7,857 nt of DNA from an uncultured Clostridium sp. (GCA_946491915.1 CAMLYR010000067.1:1-7857); one strand, 5' to 3'; positions 1-6,587 are shown, numbered from the stretch's first letter. Notes: a model not told the origin generated them from the sequence alone. Program-made: numbers and translations.

Positions 1-2
1 GA

Positions 3-554
3 GTAGCAGGTGCAGGAAAAGATACCATAAAAAAAGAATTAATTAAAAGAATGGAAAATGTAGAATCACTTCCTTCATATACTTCAAGACCAATCCGTGA
101 GGGAGATGTAGAAGGAGGAACCTATCATTTTGTGACAAGAGAAGAATTTGAAAAAATGATAGAAAATGAAGAATTTTATGAATATGATATCCATCATAAT
201 CAATATTATGGCACTTCTAGAAAATTATTAAATGATAAAATAAAAGGTGGAAAAATTATTGTCAAAGATATTGATGTTAATGGAACAGAGCATTTAAAAG
301 ATTTATTAGGTAATGACACAAAAGTGGTTACCATATTTTTACGTGTTCCAAAAGAAGAATTAAAACATCGATTAGAAAATAGAATAGACAAGCCAAGTCC
401 ACAAGAAATCATATTACGCTTAAATCGTTTTGATTATGAAGAATCTAGAATTAATTTATATGATTATGTATTAAAAAATAATGATTTGGAAAAAACAGTA
501 CAAATTATTATGACAATTATAGAAAATGAAATGAGATTGGAACAAGAACAATAG
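3..554 (+). CDS. gmk: Guanylate kinase family protein, 5' end cut by window edge
   Basis: Family members transfer phosphate from ATP to (d)GMP in the cytoplasm, for GTP and dGTP supply. The frame is open from base 3, and bases 1-2 fit the end of a Gly codon, so only about ten N-terminal residues are missing. The visible protein begins VAGAGKDT, the end of a P-loop of the GMP-kinase form GxxGxGKxT; the ATG at 51 would lose it and is not the true start. GMP-binding motifs follow in order: SYTSRPIREG with both arginines, YHFVTREEF, EFYEY, the YYGTS tyrosine and DIDVNG. The lid arginine (RLENR) is also there. The sequence departs from housekeeping enzymes around the lid (RIDKPSP instead of RGTDS-like) and has KDIDVNG for the usual LEIDVQG. 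It could be a divergent sole gmk or a paralogue. A likely terminator lies 48 bases downstream. Confidence 0.85.
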   Translation, partial: VAGAGKDTIKKELIKRMENVESLPSYTSRPIREGDVEGGTYHFVTREEFEKMIENEEFYEYDIHHNQYYGTSRKLLNDKIKGGKIIVKDIDVNGTEHLKDLLGNDTKVVTIFLRVPKEELKHRLENRIDKPSPQEIILRLNRFDYEESRINLYDYVLKNNDLEKTVQIIMTIIENEMRLEQEQ

Positions 555-601
555 TAGAAGTGCAACAAAATCTAAATTAGACAATCCTATTATAAATATA
601 C

Positions 602-642
602 AAAAAATAAGCATGAATAGAAATATTTGTGTTTATTTTTTT
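602..642 (+). terminator. Probable AT-rich rho-independent terminator after the guanylate kinase gene
   Basis: Bases 602-613 pair with 630-641 in a 12-bp stem with one G.U pair. The right arm is T-rich and runs into the tail at 636-642. The 16-base loop holds a further weak 4-bp stem. The stem is mostly A-T, so efficiency is uncertain, but its position after the stop codon and before the next promoter fits a terminator. Confidence 0.5.
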
Positions 643-708
643 GCTAAAAATTTTCAAAAGGTAAAAAAAGTGAATGAGAAAAGAATTCTTTAAAATCAAA
701 CACAAAAG

Positions 709-736
709 TTGACATAATTTTTAATTGTGATATAAT
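709..736 (+). promoter_or_regulatory. Strong sigma-A type promoter of the small acidic gene
   Basis: A perfect -35 box TTGACA (709-714) and a perfect -10 box TATAAT (731-736) are separated by 16 bases. An extended -10 TG lies at 728-729. The start point should be near 743, leaving a leader of about 55 bases before the ATG at 799. This is the best vegetative promoter match in the window. Confidence 0.8.
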
Positions 737-798
737 AAAACAGGTAACCAAAAATGGAAGTCTCAAGTTGAGGGATACCTTAACGGAAAGGAGAAAAA

Positions 799-996
799 AT
801 GAAACTCGTAATTTATCATCCATCAGAATTTGCAAAAATGTGCCTTGAAGATGCAGGAGACAGTTATGGCCTGCCATATGGAGAAAATGATAATGAGGCA
901 TGGGTAGAAAGTGATGATATGGATCTGCTTGAGGCTGTCAGGAGTGACGTAGACATGGAAATAGGAGACGATGACGGCACTCTTGATATTGAGTAG
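799..996 (+). CDS. Small highly acidic protein of unknown function, 65 aa
   Basis: I do not recognise the family. The ATG has a well placed ribosome binding site (AAAGGAG at 787-793, five bases before the start), and the gene sits between a near-consensus promoter and a strong terminator, so it is very probably expressed as a single-gene transcript. The protein has 20 Asp/Glu and only three Lys/Arg, a net charge near -17, concentrated in the second half (VESDDMDLLE and GDDDG). It has no signal peptide, membrane segment or cysteine pair, so it is probably a soluble cytoplasmic protein. By hand count the gene is about 42% G+C, and it uses CTG, CTT, GGC, GTC and GAC codons that are rare in the neighbouring genes. 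That suggests acquisition from elsewhere or unusual selection. The charge would suit a binding partner of a basic protein, a DNA mimic or a metal binder; none of these is shown. Confidence 0.75.
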   Translation: MKLVIYHPSEFAKMCLEDAGDSYGLPYGENDNEAWVESDDMDLLEAVRSDVDMEIGDDDGTLDIE

Positions 997-1016
997 TACT
1001 TGAGAGTTTCAGATGG

Positions 1017-1057
1017 AAAAGCAAACAACTTAAAGGAGAGTTGTTTGCTTTTTCTTT
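1017..1057 (+). terminator. Strong rho-independent terminator of the small acidic gene
   Basis: AAAAGCAAACAACT (1017-1030) pairs perfectly with AGTTGTTTGCTTTT (1039-1052) around an 8-base loop. The T-rich tail runs to 1057. It lies 20 bases after the stop codon and separates the small gene from uvrA. The arms are nearly symmetric, with A-rich sequence before and T-rich sequence after, so it may also act from the other strand. Confidence 0.9.
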
Positions 1058-1122
1058 TAAGTGATTATTAAGGGTACTTTAAAAACAATTTTTAATTCTA
1101 AATTATAAAATCAACCAAACTC

Positions 1123-1151
1123 TTGTTTTTGTTACAAAAATATAGTATAAT
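1123..1151 (+). promoter_or_regulatory. Probable sigma-A promoter of uvrA
   Basis: A perfect TATAAT (1146-1151) lies 17 bases after a weak -35 box TTGTTT (1123-1128). The start would fall near 1158, about 55 bases before the uvrA ATG. I saw no LexA operator of the GAACNNNNGTTC type here, so SOS control, common for uvrA in Firmicutes, is not supported by this sequence. Confidence 0.55.
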
Positions 1152-1212
1152 GTGACTGAAACTTTACAAAAATTAAGAAATAAATATAAAATCAAATTAT
1201 GGAGGAATTTTC

Positions 1213-2952
1213 ATGAATGACAAAATTATCATAAAGGGTGCAAAAGAACATAATTTAAAAAATATAAATTTAGAAATACCAAGAGATAAATTAGTAGTTA
1301 TTACAGGACTATCTGGATCAGGAAAATCTAGTTTAGCATTTGATACCTTATATGCAGAAGGGCAAAGAAGATATGTAGAAAGTTTGTCATCTTATGCTAG
1401 ACAATTCTTAGGACTAATGGAAAAACCAGATGTAGAAAGTATAGAAGGGTTGTCACCAGCGATTTCCATAGACCAAAAAACAACTTCAAAAAATCCTCGT
1501 TCTACAGTGGGAACGGTTACAGAAATCTATGATTATATTCGTTTGTTATATGCCAGAATTGGTGTACCATATTGTCCAAATTGTGGAAAGAAAATAGAAA
1601 AACAAACAATAGATCAAATTGTAGATAATATCATGGGGTTAGAAGAAGGAACAAGAATTCAAGTATTAGCACCAGTGGTTAGAGGTAGAAAAGGAGAATA
1701 TACAAAACAATTAGAAGAATTCCAAAAAGAAGGATTTGTCAGAGTTAGAATAGATGGAGAGATGTACGAACTTTCTGATGACATCGCATTAGATAGAAAG
1801 AAAAAACATGATATTGAATTAGTTGTTGATAGATTGGTAATTAAACCAGAAATTTTAAGTAGATTAACAGAGTCAGTAGAAGTTGCCTTAAAACATGCCA
1901 ATCAATTGGTATTAATTGATGTTGTAGGAAAAGGAGAAAAGTTATATAGTTGCAATTATGCTTGTCCTGATTGTGGATTTAGTTTTCCAGAATTAACACC
2001 TAGAATGTTTTCATTTAATAATCCAATGGGAGCTTGTCCAACTTGTACGGGGATTGGATATTTAATGAAAATGGATGAAGATTTAATCATTCCAGATAAA
2101 AACAAAACTTTATATGATGGTGTAAAAGCCTTTGGTTCAAGTACCATGAAAAAAGGAGACACCATGGCAAAAATGTATTTTGAAAGTATCGGAAAACATT
2201 ATGGAATTGATATCAGAGGAAAGAAAATCAAAGAATTGCCTAGAAGTTTTATGGAAAAAATCTTGTATGGTACAGGTGATGAAGAAATTGACTTTGAATA
2301 TGCATCACCAGCAGGAATCAGAAGATTTAGAGCACCTTTTGAAGGTGTACTTCCAACTTTAGATAGACGTCATAATGAAACAAAATCACAAGGAATGCGT
2401 GATTTCTATGAAATGTATATGACAAATTCTCCATGTTATGCATGCCATGGAGCAAGATTAAAACCCGAAATCTTGTCTATAAAAGTGGGAGATAAAAATA
2501 TCAATGAATTAACAGCAATGTCAATTAATCAAATAAAAGACTATTTGGACAATTTACAATTAAATAAAACAGAAGCGATGATTTCAGATTTGATTTTAAA
2601 AGAAATCCATCAAAGATTACAATTTTTAATTGATGTTGGACTAGAATATTTAACACTATCTAGAAGTGCAGGAACCTTATCAGGAGGAGAAGCACAAAGA
2701 ATTCGTTTAGCAACACAAATTGGATCTGGTCTAACAGGTGTACTATATATCTTAGATGAACCAAGTATTGGATTACACCAAAGAGACAATGATAGATTAT
2801 TAGCAACATTAAAGAAATTAAGAGACTTAGGAAATACTTTATTAGTGGTAGAACATGATGAAGATACGATGTATGCAGCAGATCAAGTTATTGACATAGG
2901 ACCAGGAGCAGGAACACATGGGGGACAAGTGATGGCTCAGCGGAACTGCTGA
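1213..2952 (+). CDS. uvrA: UvrA, excinuclease ABC ATPase subunit, N-terminal part of a frameshifted gene
   Basis: UvrA dimers scan DNA for bulky lesions and load UvrB in nucleotide excision repair. The ATG follows GGAGG (1201-1205) by seven bases. This part carries the first ABC ATPase: Walker [10 protein letters not shown] at residues 32-40, signature LSGGE at 489-493, and Walker B ending in D515-E516. Zinc-type cysteine pairs are at C121/C124, C251/C254 with C275/C278, and C408/C411, the three-module pattern seen in Bacillus-type UvrA. Homology runs to about residue 575 (GGQVMA). The frame then gives four foreign residues (QRNC) and stops at TGA 2950-2952. The rest of UvrA continues at once in the next frame, so 1213-4042 is one gene of about 942 residues, the usual UvrA length, broken by a +1 shift. 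As written, this 579-residue product lacks the second ATPase and should not be a working UvrA. uvrB, often adjacent in other genomes, is not in the window. Confidence 0.93.
   Translation: MNDKIIIKGAKEHNLKNINLEIPRDKLVVITGLSGSGKSSLAFDTLYAEGQRRYVESLSSYARQFLGLMEKPDVESIEGLSPAISIDQKTTSKNPRSTVGTVTEIYDYIRLLYARIGVPYCPNCGKKIEKQTIDQIVDNIMGLEEGTRIQVLAPVVRGRKGEYTKQLEEFQKEGFVRVRIDGEMYELSDDIALDRKKKHDIELVVDRLVIKPEILSRLTESVEVALKHANQLVLIDVVGKGEKLYSCNYACPDCGFSFPELTPRMFSFNNPMGACPTCTGIGYLMKMDEDLIIPDKNKTLYDGVKAFGSSTMKKGDTMAKMYFESIGKHYGIDIRGKKIKELPRSFMEKILYGTGDEEIDFEYASPAGIRRFRAPFEGVLPTLDRRHNETKSQGMRDFYEMYMTNSPCYACHGARLKPEILSIKVGDKNINELTAMSINQIKDYLDNLQLNKTEAMISDLILKEIHQRLQFLIDVGLEYLTLSRSAGTLSGGEAQRIRLATQIGSGLTGVLYILDEPSIGLHQRDNDRLLATLKKLRDLGNTLLVVEHDEDTMYAADQVIDIGPGAGTHGGQVMAQRNC
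2933..2952 (+). other. uvrA: Frameshift site inside uvrA
   Basis: The upstream frame reads GTG ATG GCT and then CAG CGG AAC TGC TGA. Omitting one base near C2938 gives GTG ATG GCT AGC GGA ACT GCT GAA, which reads VMASGTAEE, the sequence expected in UvrA at this point. The downstream frame is closed by a TGA at 2930-2932, so the change must lie between 2933 and 2949, most simply one extra base in GCTCAGC (2935-2941). A two-base loss would have the same effect. There is no homopolymer run here. Confidence 0.9.
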
Positions 2953-4042
2953 AGAAATTAAGCAAGTAGAAAACTCTATTACGGGAAAATATTTAAGTGG
3001 AAGATTAAAAATTCCAGTACCGAAAAAAAGAAGAAAACATACAAAGTCAAAAGTGATTGAAGTACAAGGCGCTACAGAGAATAACTTAAAAAATATTAGT
3101 GTTAAATTCCCATTAGGTGTATTTACTTGTGTTACAGGTGTATCAGGTTCAGGAAAGTCTACATTGGTTAATGAAGTACTATATAAAACAATTGCCAAAG
3201 AATTAAATGGATCTAATGAAAAACCAGGAAAATGTAAAGGGATTAAAGGAATTAACCAGATTGACAAAATTATTAATATAGACCAGTCACCAATTGGAAG
3301 AACACCACGTTCAAATCCAGCAACATATACAGGTGTATTTGATTTAATTAGAGATATTTTTGCTGAAACAGAAGAAGCAAAATTGAGAGGATATCAAAAA
3401 GGAAGATTTAGCTTTAATGTTGAAGGGGGAAGATGCGAAAGTTGTAAAGGTGATGGTGTTCATAGAATTGAAATGCATTTCTTACCAGATATCTATGTAC
3501 CTTGTGAAGTATGTAAAGGAAAAAGATATAATAGAGAAACCTTAGAGGTAAAATATAAAGGGAAAACCATTGCAGATGTTTTAGATATGACTGTTGAAGA
3601 AGCTTTACAATTTTTTGATAAAATTCCAAGAATTAAACAAAAAATTCAGACTTTATATGATGTTGGATTAGGCTATATCAAATTAGGACAACCATCAACA
3701 ACTCTATCAGGAGGAGAAGCACAAAGAGTAAAATTGGCAACAGAATTATCTAAAAAGGCAACAGGAAAAACATTATATATTTTAGATGAACCAACAACAG
3801 GACTTCATATTGCAGATGTCCATAAATTAGTCGACATTTTACAAAGATTAGTCGATACAGGAAATACAATTATTGTTATCGAACATAATTTAGATTTAAT
3901 CAAAACTTGTGACCATATTATTGACTTAGGTCCAGAAGGTGGAGACAATGGTGGAGAAGTCGTTGCTGTAGGAACACCTGAACAAGTTTGTTTAAATGAG
4001 AAAAGTTATACAGGGAAATTTTTGAAGAAATATTTAGAATAG
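2939..4042 (+). CDS. uvrA: UvrA, C-terminal part of a frameshifted gene
   Basis: This is the second ATPase half, beginning [20 protein letters not shown] in the frame that continues UvrA; residue numbers below are for the rejoined 942-residue protein. Walker A GVSGSGKS is at 642-649. The long zinc module important for damaged-DNA binding has C741/C744 and C764/C767. LSGGE is at 831-835 and the Walker B Asp-Glu pair at 858-859. The end (GTPEQVC...[11 protein letters not shown]) is typical for UvrA, so nothing is missing at the 3' end. The first possible independent start, GTG at 3053, has no ribosome binding site and would cut off the linker before the second ATPase, so I do not think it is translated as a separate gene. 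If the frameshift is real, this part is expressed poorly or not at all. A terminator follows within a few bases of the stop. Confidence 0.92.
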   Translation, partial: SGTAEEIKQVENSITGKYLSGRLKIPVPKKRRKHTKSKVIEVQGATENNLKNISVKFPLGVFTCVTGVSGSGKSTLVNEVLYKTIAKELNGSNEKPGKCKGIKGINQIDKIINIDQSPIGRTPRSNPATYTGVFDLIRDIFAETEEAKLRGYQKGRFSFNVEGGRCESCKGDGVHRIEMHFLPDIYVPCEVCKGKRYNRETLEVKYKGKTIADVLDMTVEEALQFFDKIPRIKQKIQTLYDVGLGYIKLGQPSTTLSGGEAQRVKLATELSKKATGKTLYILDEPTTGLHIADVHKLVDILQRLVDTGNTIIVIEHNLDLIKTCDHIIDLGPEGGDNGGEVVAVGTPEQVCLNEKSYTGKFLKKYLE

Positions 4043-4045
4043 AAA

Positions 4046-4104
4046 GGAAAATTGAGGACGAACGAAAAGGGATTTTGGGGACGGACTCAATTTTCCCTTT
4101 TTTT
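4046..4104 (+). terminator. Probable uvrA terminator, partly built from the repeat end
   Basis: GGAAAATTGAG (4046-4056), just after the uvrA stop, pairs perfectly with CTCAATTTTCC (4086-4096). After one more C a run of seven T follows (4098-4104). The loop is long, 29 bases, and holds the GGGGACGGA repeat motif. The right arm belongs to the inverted end of the repeat described next, so the mobile-looking sequence appears to have become part of the terminator. Confidence 0.6.
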
Positions 4105-4225
4105 CTTTAAGAATTTCTAGTTTCAAATTTAGATACGCAAAATCGTTTCATTTTTTTATTCTATATTTTTTTCTTTTTCTAGCATAAAAAAGGGGAAAAA
4201 TGAGTCCGTCCCCAAAATCCCTTTT
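4065..4225. repeat. MITE-like element, copy 1, with perfect 25-bp terminal inverted repeats
   Basis: The left end at 4065-4089 (starting AAAAGGGATTTTGGGGACGG) is the exact reverse complement of 4201-4225. Similarity continues inward to about 40 bp with two mismatches (4065-4104 against 4186-4225). The 81-bp middle is AT-rich and codes for nothing. A second copy in the opposite orientation lies at about 7673-7797, with a shared unique core (4105-4151 here). Size, inverted ends and lack of coding capacity fit a miniature inverted-repeat element or a REP/BIME-like palindrome moved by an outside transposase. I see no clear target-site duplication. Confidence 0.8.
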
Positions 4226-4336
4226 GATGATAAAATTTTAGAAATAAATTTAAAATTTAGTTAAATAGGAAAAGAGGTGAATAGAGTGCCTATTTATAAA
4301 AATATTTCCAATTATTAAGTCATAAGTTAAAAATAC

Positions 4337-4366
4337 GAATAAAAATAAAGTTTTTTACAAATACTA
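4337..4366 (+). promoter_or_regulatory. Candidate forespore (sigma-G/sigma-F type) promoter of gpr
   Basis: GAATA (4337-4341) and AATACTA (4360-4366) are exactly 18 bases apart. The sigma-G consensus as I know it is GNATR, 18 bases, CATNHTA, so only the C of the -10 box differs. gpr of Bacillus subtilis is known to be transcribed in the forespore. In such AT-rich DNA a chance match is possible, and a weak sigma-A alternative (TTTACA at 4354-4359) overlaps. Confidence 0.4.
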
Positions 4367-4384
4367 AAAATACGATAAATAGTA

Positions 4385-4423
4385 AAAATGTCCCAAACAG
4401 AAACGTCCCCAAATGGACATTTT
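4385..4423. repeat. Hairpin repeat with GGGGACG motif in the gpr leader
   Basis: AAAATGTCC (4385-4393) is the reverse complement of GGACATTTT (4415-4423), giving a 9-bp stem around 21 bases. The loop, read on the - strand, contains GGGGACGTTTCTGTTTGGG, which shares TTGGGGACG with the ends of the larger repeats at 4065-4225 and 7673-7797. It lies six bases before the gpr ribosome binding site and should be transcribed as part of the gpr leader. Confidence 0.6.
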
Positions 4424-4441
4424 AATAGAAAGGAGAAGTTT

Positions 4442-5377
4442 ATGTTTAATTTTAGAACAGATTTAGCAGCAGAAAGGCGAGAGATATATAGAACAGCCAA
4501 CAAATTAGAAAATGAAATTAATGGTATAGAAAGTGAAGAACAGCAAATAGACGAAAATATAAAAGTCGATAGAGTAAAAATAACGAATGAAGAGGGTGAA
4601 AAAGCAATTGGAAAGCCCAAAGGTGTGTATGTCACGATTGATATTAAAAATTTAAAAATTGCAGGAGAAGAAGAAATCCAAAAGTCAGCAGATACAGTGG
4701 CAGATGAATTAAGAAAAATTGTAGATAGTCATGTTGACAAAAATGGAGAAATATTAGTGGTAGGGCTTGGAAATATTTATGTAACACCAGATGCATTAGG
4801 CCCAAAAGTGATAAATGATATAGAAGTGACAAGGCATATGATTAAATATTTGCCACAATATGTAAAAGAAGGTGCTAGAAATGTGAGTGCCATATCTCCA
4901 GGTGTATTAGGAACAACAGGAATTGAAACTGTAGAAATTTTAAAAGGAATTGTAGAAAATACACATCCTAAATTGCTAATTGTGATTGATGCGTTAGCTT
5001 CTAGAAGTATAGAAAGAATTAGTAGTACAGTACAAATATCAGATACAGGAATTGTACCAGGTGCAGGTGTTGGAAATACAAGAAAAGAAATTAGTCAAAA
5101 CACATTAGGAATTCCAGTCGTGGCCATAGGAATTCCAACAGTTGTTGAAACAGCAGTTTTAGTAAATGATTCATTAGATTTATTTATTACAAAATTACAA
5201 GATGAAGCAAAATCTAATGATTATCTTAATCAATTAAAAGAAGAGGATAATTATGAAGAAATCAAGGAGGCTTTGGTTCCACAAGATTATAATTTAATTG
5301 TAACGCCAAAGGAAATTGATGGATTGATTGATAATATGAGTAAAATTGTGGCAACAGGAATTAATCAGGCAGTATAG
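4442..5377 (+). CDS. gpr: Germination protease GPR (spore protease), 311 aa
   Basis: GPR is made as a zymogen in the forespore and, at germination, degrades the small acid-soluble proteins that coat spore DNA. It is an atypical aspartic peptidase (family A25). The sequence opens with RTDLA at residues 5-9, the usual N-terminal landmark. The two catalytic aspartates known from Bacillus GPR correspond to D117 in NIYVTPDALGP and D183 in LIVIDALASR, at the family's spacing of 66 residues. ISDTGIVPGAGVGN and the C-terminal NLIVTPKEID are also typical. I chose the ATG at 4442 because AAAGGAG (4429-4435) lies six bases before it. The in-frame ATG at 4388 would add 18 residues encoded by a hairpin repeat and has no ribosome binding site. 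The N-terminal stretch before RTDLA is only four residues, much shorter than in Bacillus. The spoIIP gene that often follows gpr is absent. Confidence 0.95.
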   Translation: MFNFRTDLAAERREIYRTANKLENEINGIESEEQQIDENIKVDRVKITNEEGEKAIGKPKGVYVTIDIKNLKIAGEEEIQKSADTVADELRKIVDSHVDKNGEILVVGLGNIYVTPDALGPKVINDIEVTRHMIKYLPQYVKEGARNVSAISPGVLGTTGIETVEILKGIVENTHPKLLIVIDALASRSIERISSTVQISDTGIVPGAGVGNTRKEISQNTLGIPVVAIGIPTVVETAVLVNDSLDLFITKLQDEAKSNDYLNQLKEEDNYEEIKEALVPQDYNLIVTPKEIDGLIDNMSKIVATGINQAV

Positions 5378-5420
5378 AAAAAAAGGTTGCAGTTCATAGC
5401 AAAAAAATTGCTGTATAAAA

Positions 5421-5597
5421 TGTTGATATATAAATATTTTTAAAGATTCTCGGCTACCCTACATTCCCATTTAACAAATTCTTAAGATAAAGCCACAACA
5501 ATACCCGGAAACAGGACCCTTTGTGGCTTTATCTTAAGGATTTGTAAAATGATTTTGGTCGCATTCGAATTCTTTAAAAAATATTTATATATCAACA
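5421..5597. repeat. 177-bp imperfect palindrome (MITE-like element or structured RNA)
   Basis: Outer arms at 5421-5446 and 5571-5597 are complementary over 26 bp with one bulged base. Inner arms at 5474-5498 and 5521-5545 pair over 25 bp with one G.T pair. Between them are unpaired or weakly paired strands of 27 and 25 bases, and the terminal loop is 22 bases (5499-5520). The whole would fold as a long rod with a central bubble. No open frame crosses it, no T tail follows and I see no target duplication. It is unlike the GGGGACG repeats. A MITE-like insertion is the simplest reading; a rod-shaped non-coding RNA of 6S type has a similar outline but is not supported by any recognised motif. Confidence 0.75.
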
Positions 5598-5674
5598 GTA
5601 TTATTGATGATATTCGTTTATAGAAAGAAATGTAACCAAAAAAGTACAAATTTGCAGAAATTGTAGAAAAATAG

Positions 5675-5703
5675 TTGAAAAAAATTTCTTATTAATATAT
5701 AAT
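5675..5703 (+). promoter_or_regulatory. Sigma-A type promoter of the membrane-protein gene
   Basis: TTGAAA (5675-5680) and a perfect TATAAT (5698-5703) are 17 bases apart. Transcription would start near 5710, about 26 bases before the ATG at 5736. The gene therefore has its own vegetative promoter downstream of the palindrome and need not depend on gpr. Confidence 0.75.
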
Positions 5704-5735
5704 TTTTATAGAATAATAAGAAAAGAGGGATTTCT

Positions 5736-6515
5736 ATGGATAAAGAAGAAAATGTAGATAAGACAAAAAAAGTAGAAGATGTGAAAGAAGAAAAAAAAGA
5801 AAAAGTAGAAGAACCAAAATTTAGTAAAGTATCTGGAAAAGATTTAAAAAAAGAAACAGACATGAATCATATAGAAAATAAAAAAGAAAAAAAGCAAAAT
5901 AAAGAGAAAAAGGAAAGTAAAGAAAAAGGAAGTAAAAAAGTTGGATATTGGGTTGGTGGAATTATACTATTAGTAGTTGTACTAGTCATAGTAACTGCGT
6001 TGCTATTATTACCAGCAACACCAGAAAAAACTGTGGAAGGAATGTTGAACAGTTTAAAAAATGCAGATTTTGAAAGTGTTAACAAATATGTAAATTACGA
6101 AGAAATTGTAAACGAATCAGAAATGTTACAAAATTCAGAAATGGATGAAGAAACACAAAGTTTACTTTTTGATAAATTAACATGGAAAATTTTAAACATT
6201 TCAAAAGAAGAAAATACAGCAAGTGTTGAAATAGAAATTACGAATAAAGATTTTGATCAAATTATATCTAATTATACAAAAGAAGCATTAAAAATAGCGT
6301 TTAATGGAGAATCGTTTACACAGGAAGAACAAAATAATAAATTAAAAGAACAATTAAAAAATGAAGAAATTGGAACAAAAACAGTAACAACAACGATACA
6401 GTTAACAAAGAATGAAGGAGAATGGAAAGTGCAACCTGATGAAAGTTTAGTAAATGCACTATTACCAGGATTACACGAAGCTGTCAATTCTTTGAATGAA
6501 ATTATCAATGGATAG
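5736..6515 (+). CDS. Single-pass membrane protein with probable NTF2-like (DUF4878-type) outer domain, 259 aa
   Basis: The start is set by GAGGG (5725-5729), six bases before the ATG. Residues 1-68 are strongly charged and Lys/Glu-rich, low in complexity, and end in a basic stretch (KEKGSKK). One hydrophobic segment follows at about 69-92 (VGYWVGGIILLVVVLVIVTA), so the basic N-terminus should be cytoplasmic and the rest outside. The outer part opens with PEKTVEGMLNSLKNADFESV, a pattern known to me from DUF4878 and related NTF2-like domains of secreted proteins and lipoproteins, and has a late strand ending EGEWKV, also typical of that fold. There is no lipobox or catalytic motif, so a binding or envelope-sensing role is more likely than an enzyme, but the function is unknown. 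It has its own promoter and terminator. The family call rests on pattern recognition alone. Confidence 0.8.
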   Translation: MDKEENVDKTKKVEDVKEEKKEKVEEPKFSKVSGKDLKKETDMNHIENKKEKKQNKEKKESKEKGSKKVGYWVGGIILLVVVLVIVTALLLLPATPEKTVEGMLNSLKNADFESVNKYVNYEEIVNESEMLQNSEMDEETQSLLFDKLTWKILNISKEENTASVEIEITNKDFDQIISNYTKEALKIAFNGESFTQEEQNNKLKEQLKNEEIGTKTVTTTIQLTKNEGEWKVQPDESLVNALLPGLHEAVNSLNEIING

Positions 6516-6537
6516 TATCTAAAATACTATAGAGGAG

Positions 6538-6587
6538 ATGCACCTATTAATATTAAATAATATATTTAATATTTTAGGTGCATTTTA
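6538..6587 (+). terminator. Rho-independent terminator of the membrane-protein gene
   Basis: ATGCACCTA (6538-6546) pairs with TAGGTGCAT (6575-6583). Inside it AATATTAAATA (6549-6559) pairs with TATTTAATATT (6563-6573), making about 20 bp around a 3-base loop with a small internal bulge. The T tail is short (four T from 6583). It lies between two convergent genes and might serve both, although the - strand side lacks a T run. Confidence 0.75.

Noticed and set aside
1081..1212. LexA/SOS operator before uvrA
   Set aside because: No GAACNNNNGTTC-like palindrome is present in the promoter region.
2935..2952. Programmed ribosomal frameshifting in uvrA
   Set aside because: UvrA is not known to use recoding, and I see no slippery run, Shine-Dalgarno-like stimulator or following hairpin. 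A simple base change or error is more likely.
2950..2952. TGA read as an amino acid
   Set aside because: Reading through the TGA would stay in the wrong frame for UvrA, and ytxC ends at a TGA, so the standard code fits.
2842..3267. 141-codon open frame on the - strand
   Set aside because: It lies wholly opposite uvrA, has no ribosome binding site and no recognisable protein pattern; it is a shadow of the coding strand.
4388..4441. N-terminal extension of GPR from the upstream ATG
   Set aside because: The 18 extra residues come from a hairpin repeat, no ribosome binding site precedes that ATG, and a good site precedes the ATG at 4442, where the family's RTDLA start follows.
5378..5420. Terminator directly after gpr
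   Set aside because: Only a weak AGCAA/TTGCT stem without a T tail is visible. The larger palindrome downstream may end transcription, but that cannot be shown here.
5421..5597. Integron attC site
   Set aside because: The ends read TGTTGAT and ATCAACA, opposite to the attC core order, and there is no integrase or cassette gene nearby.
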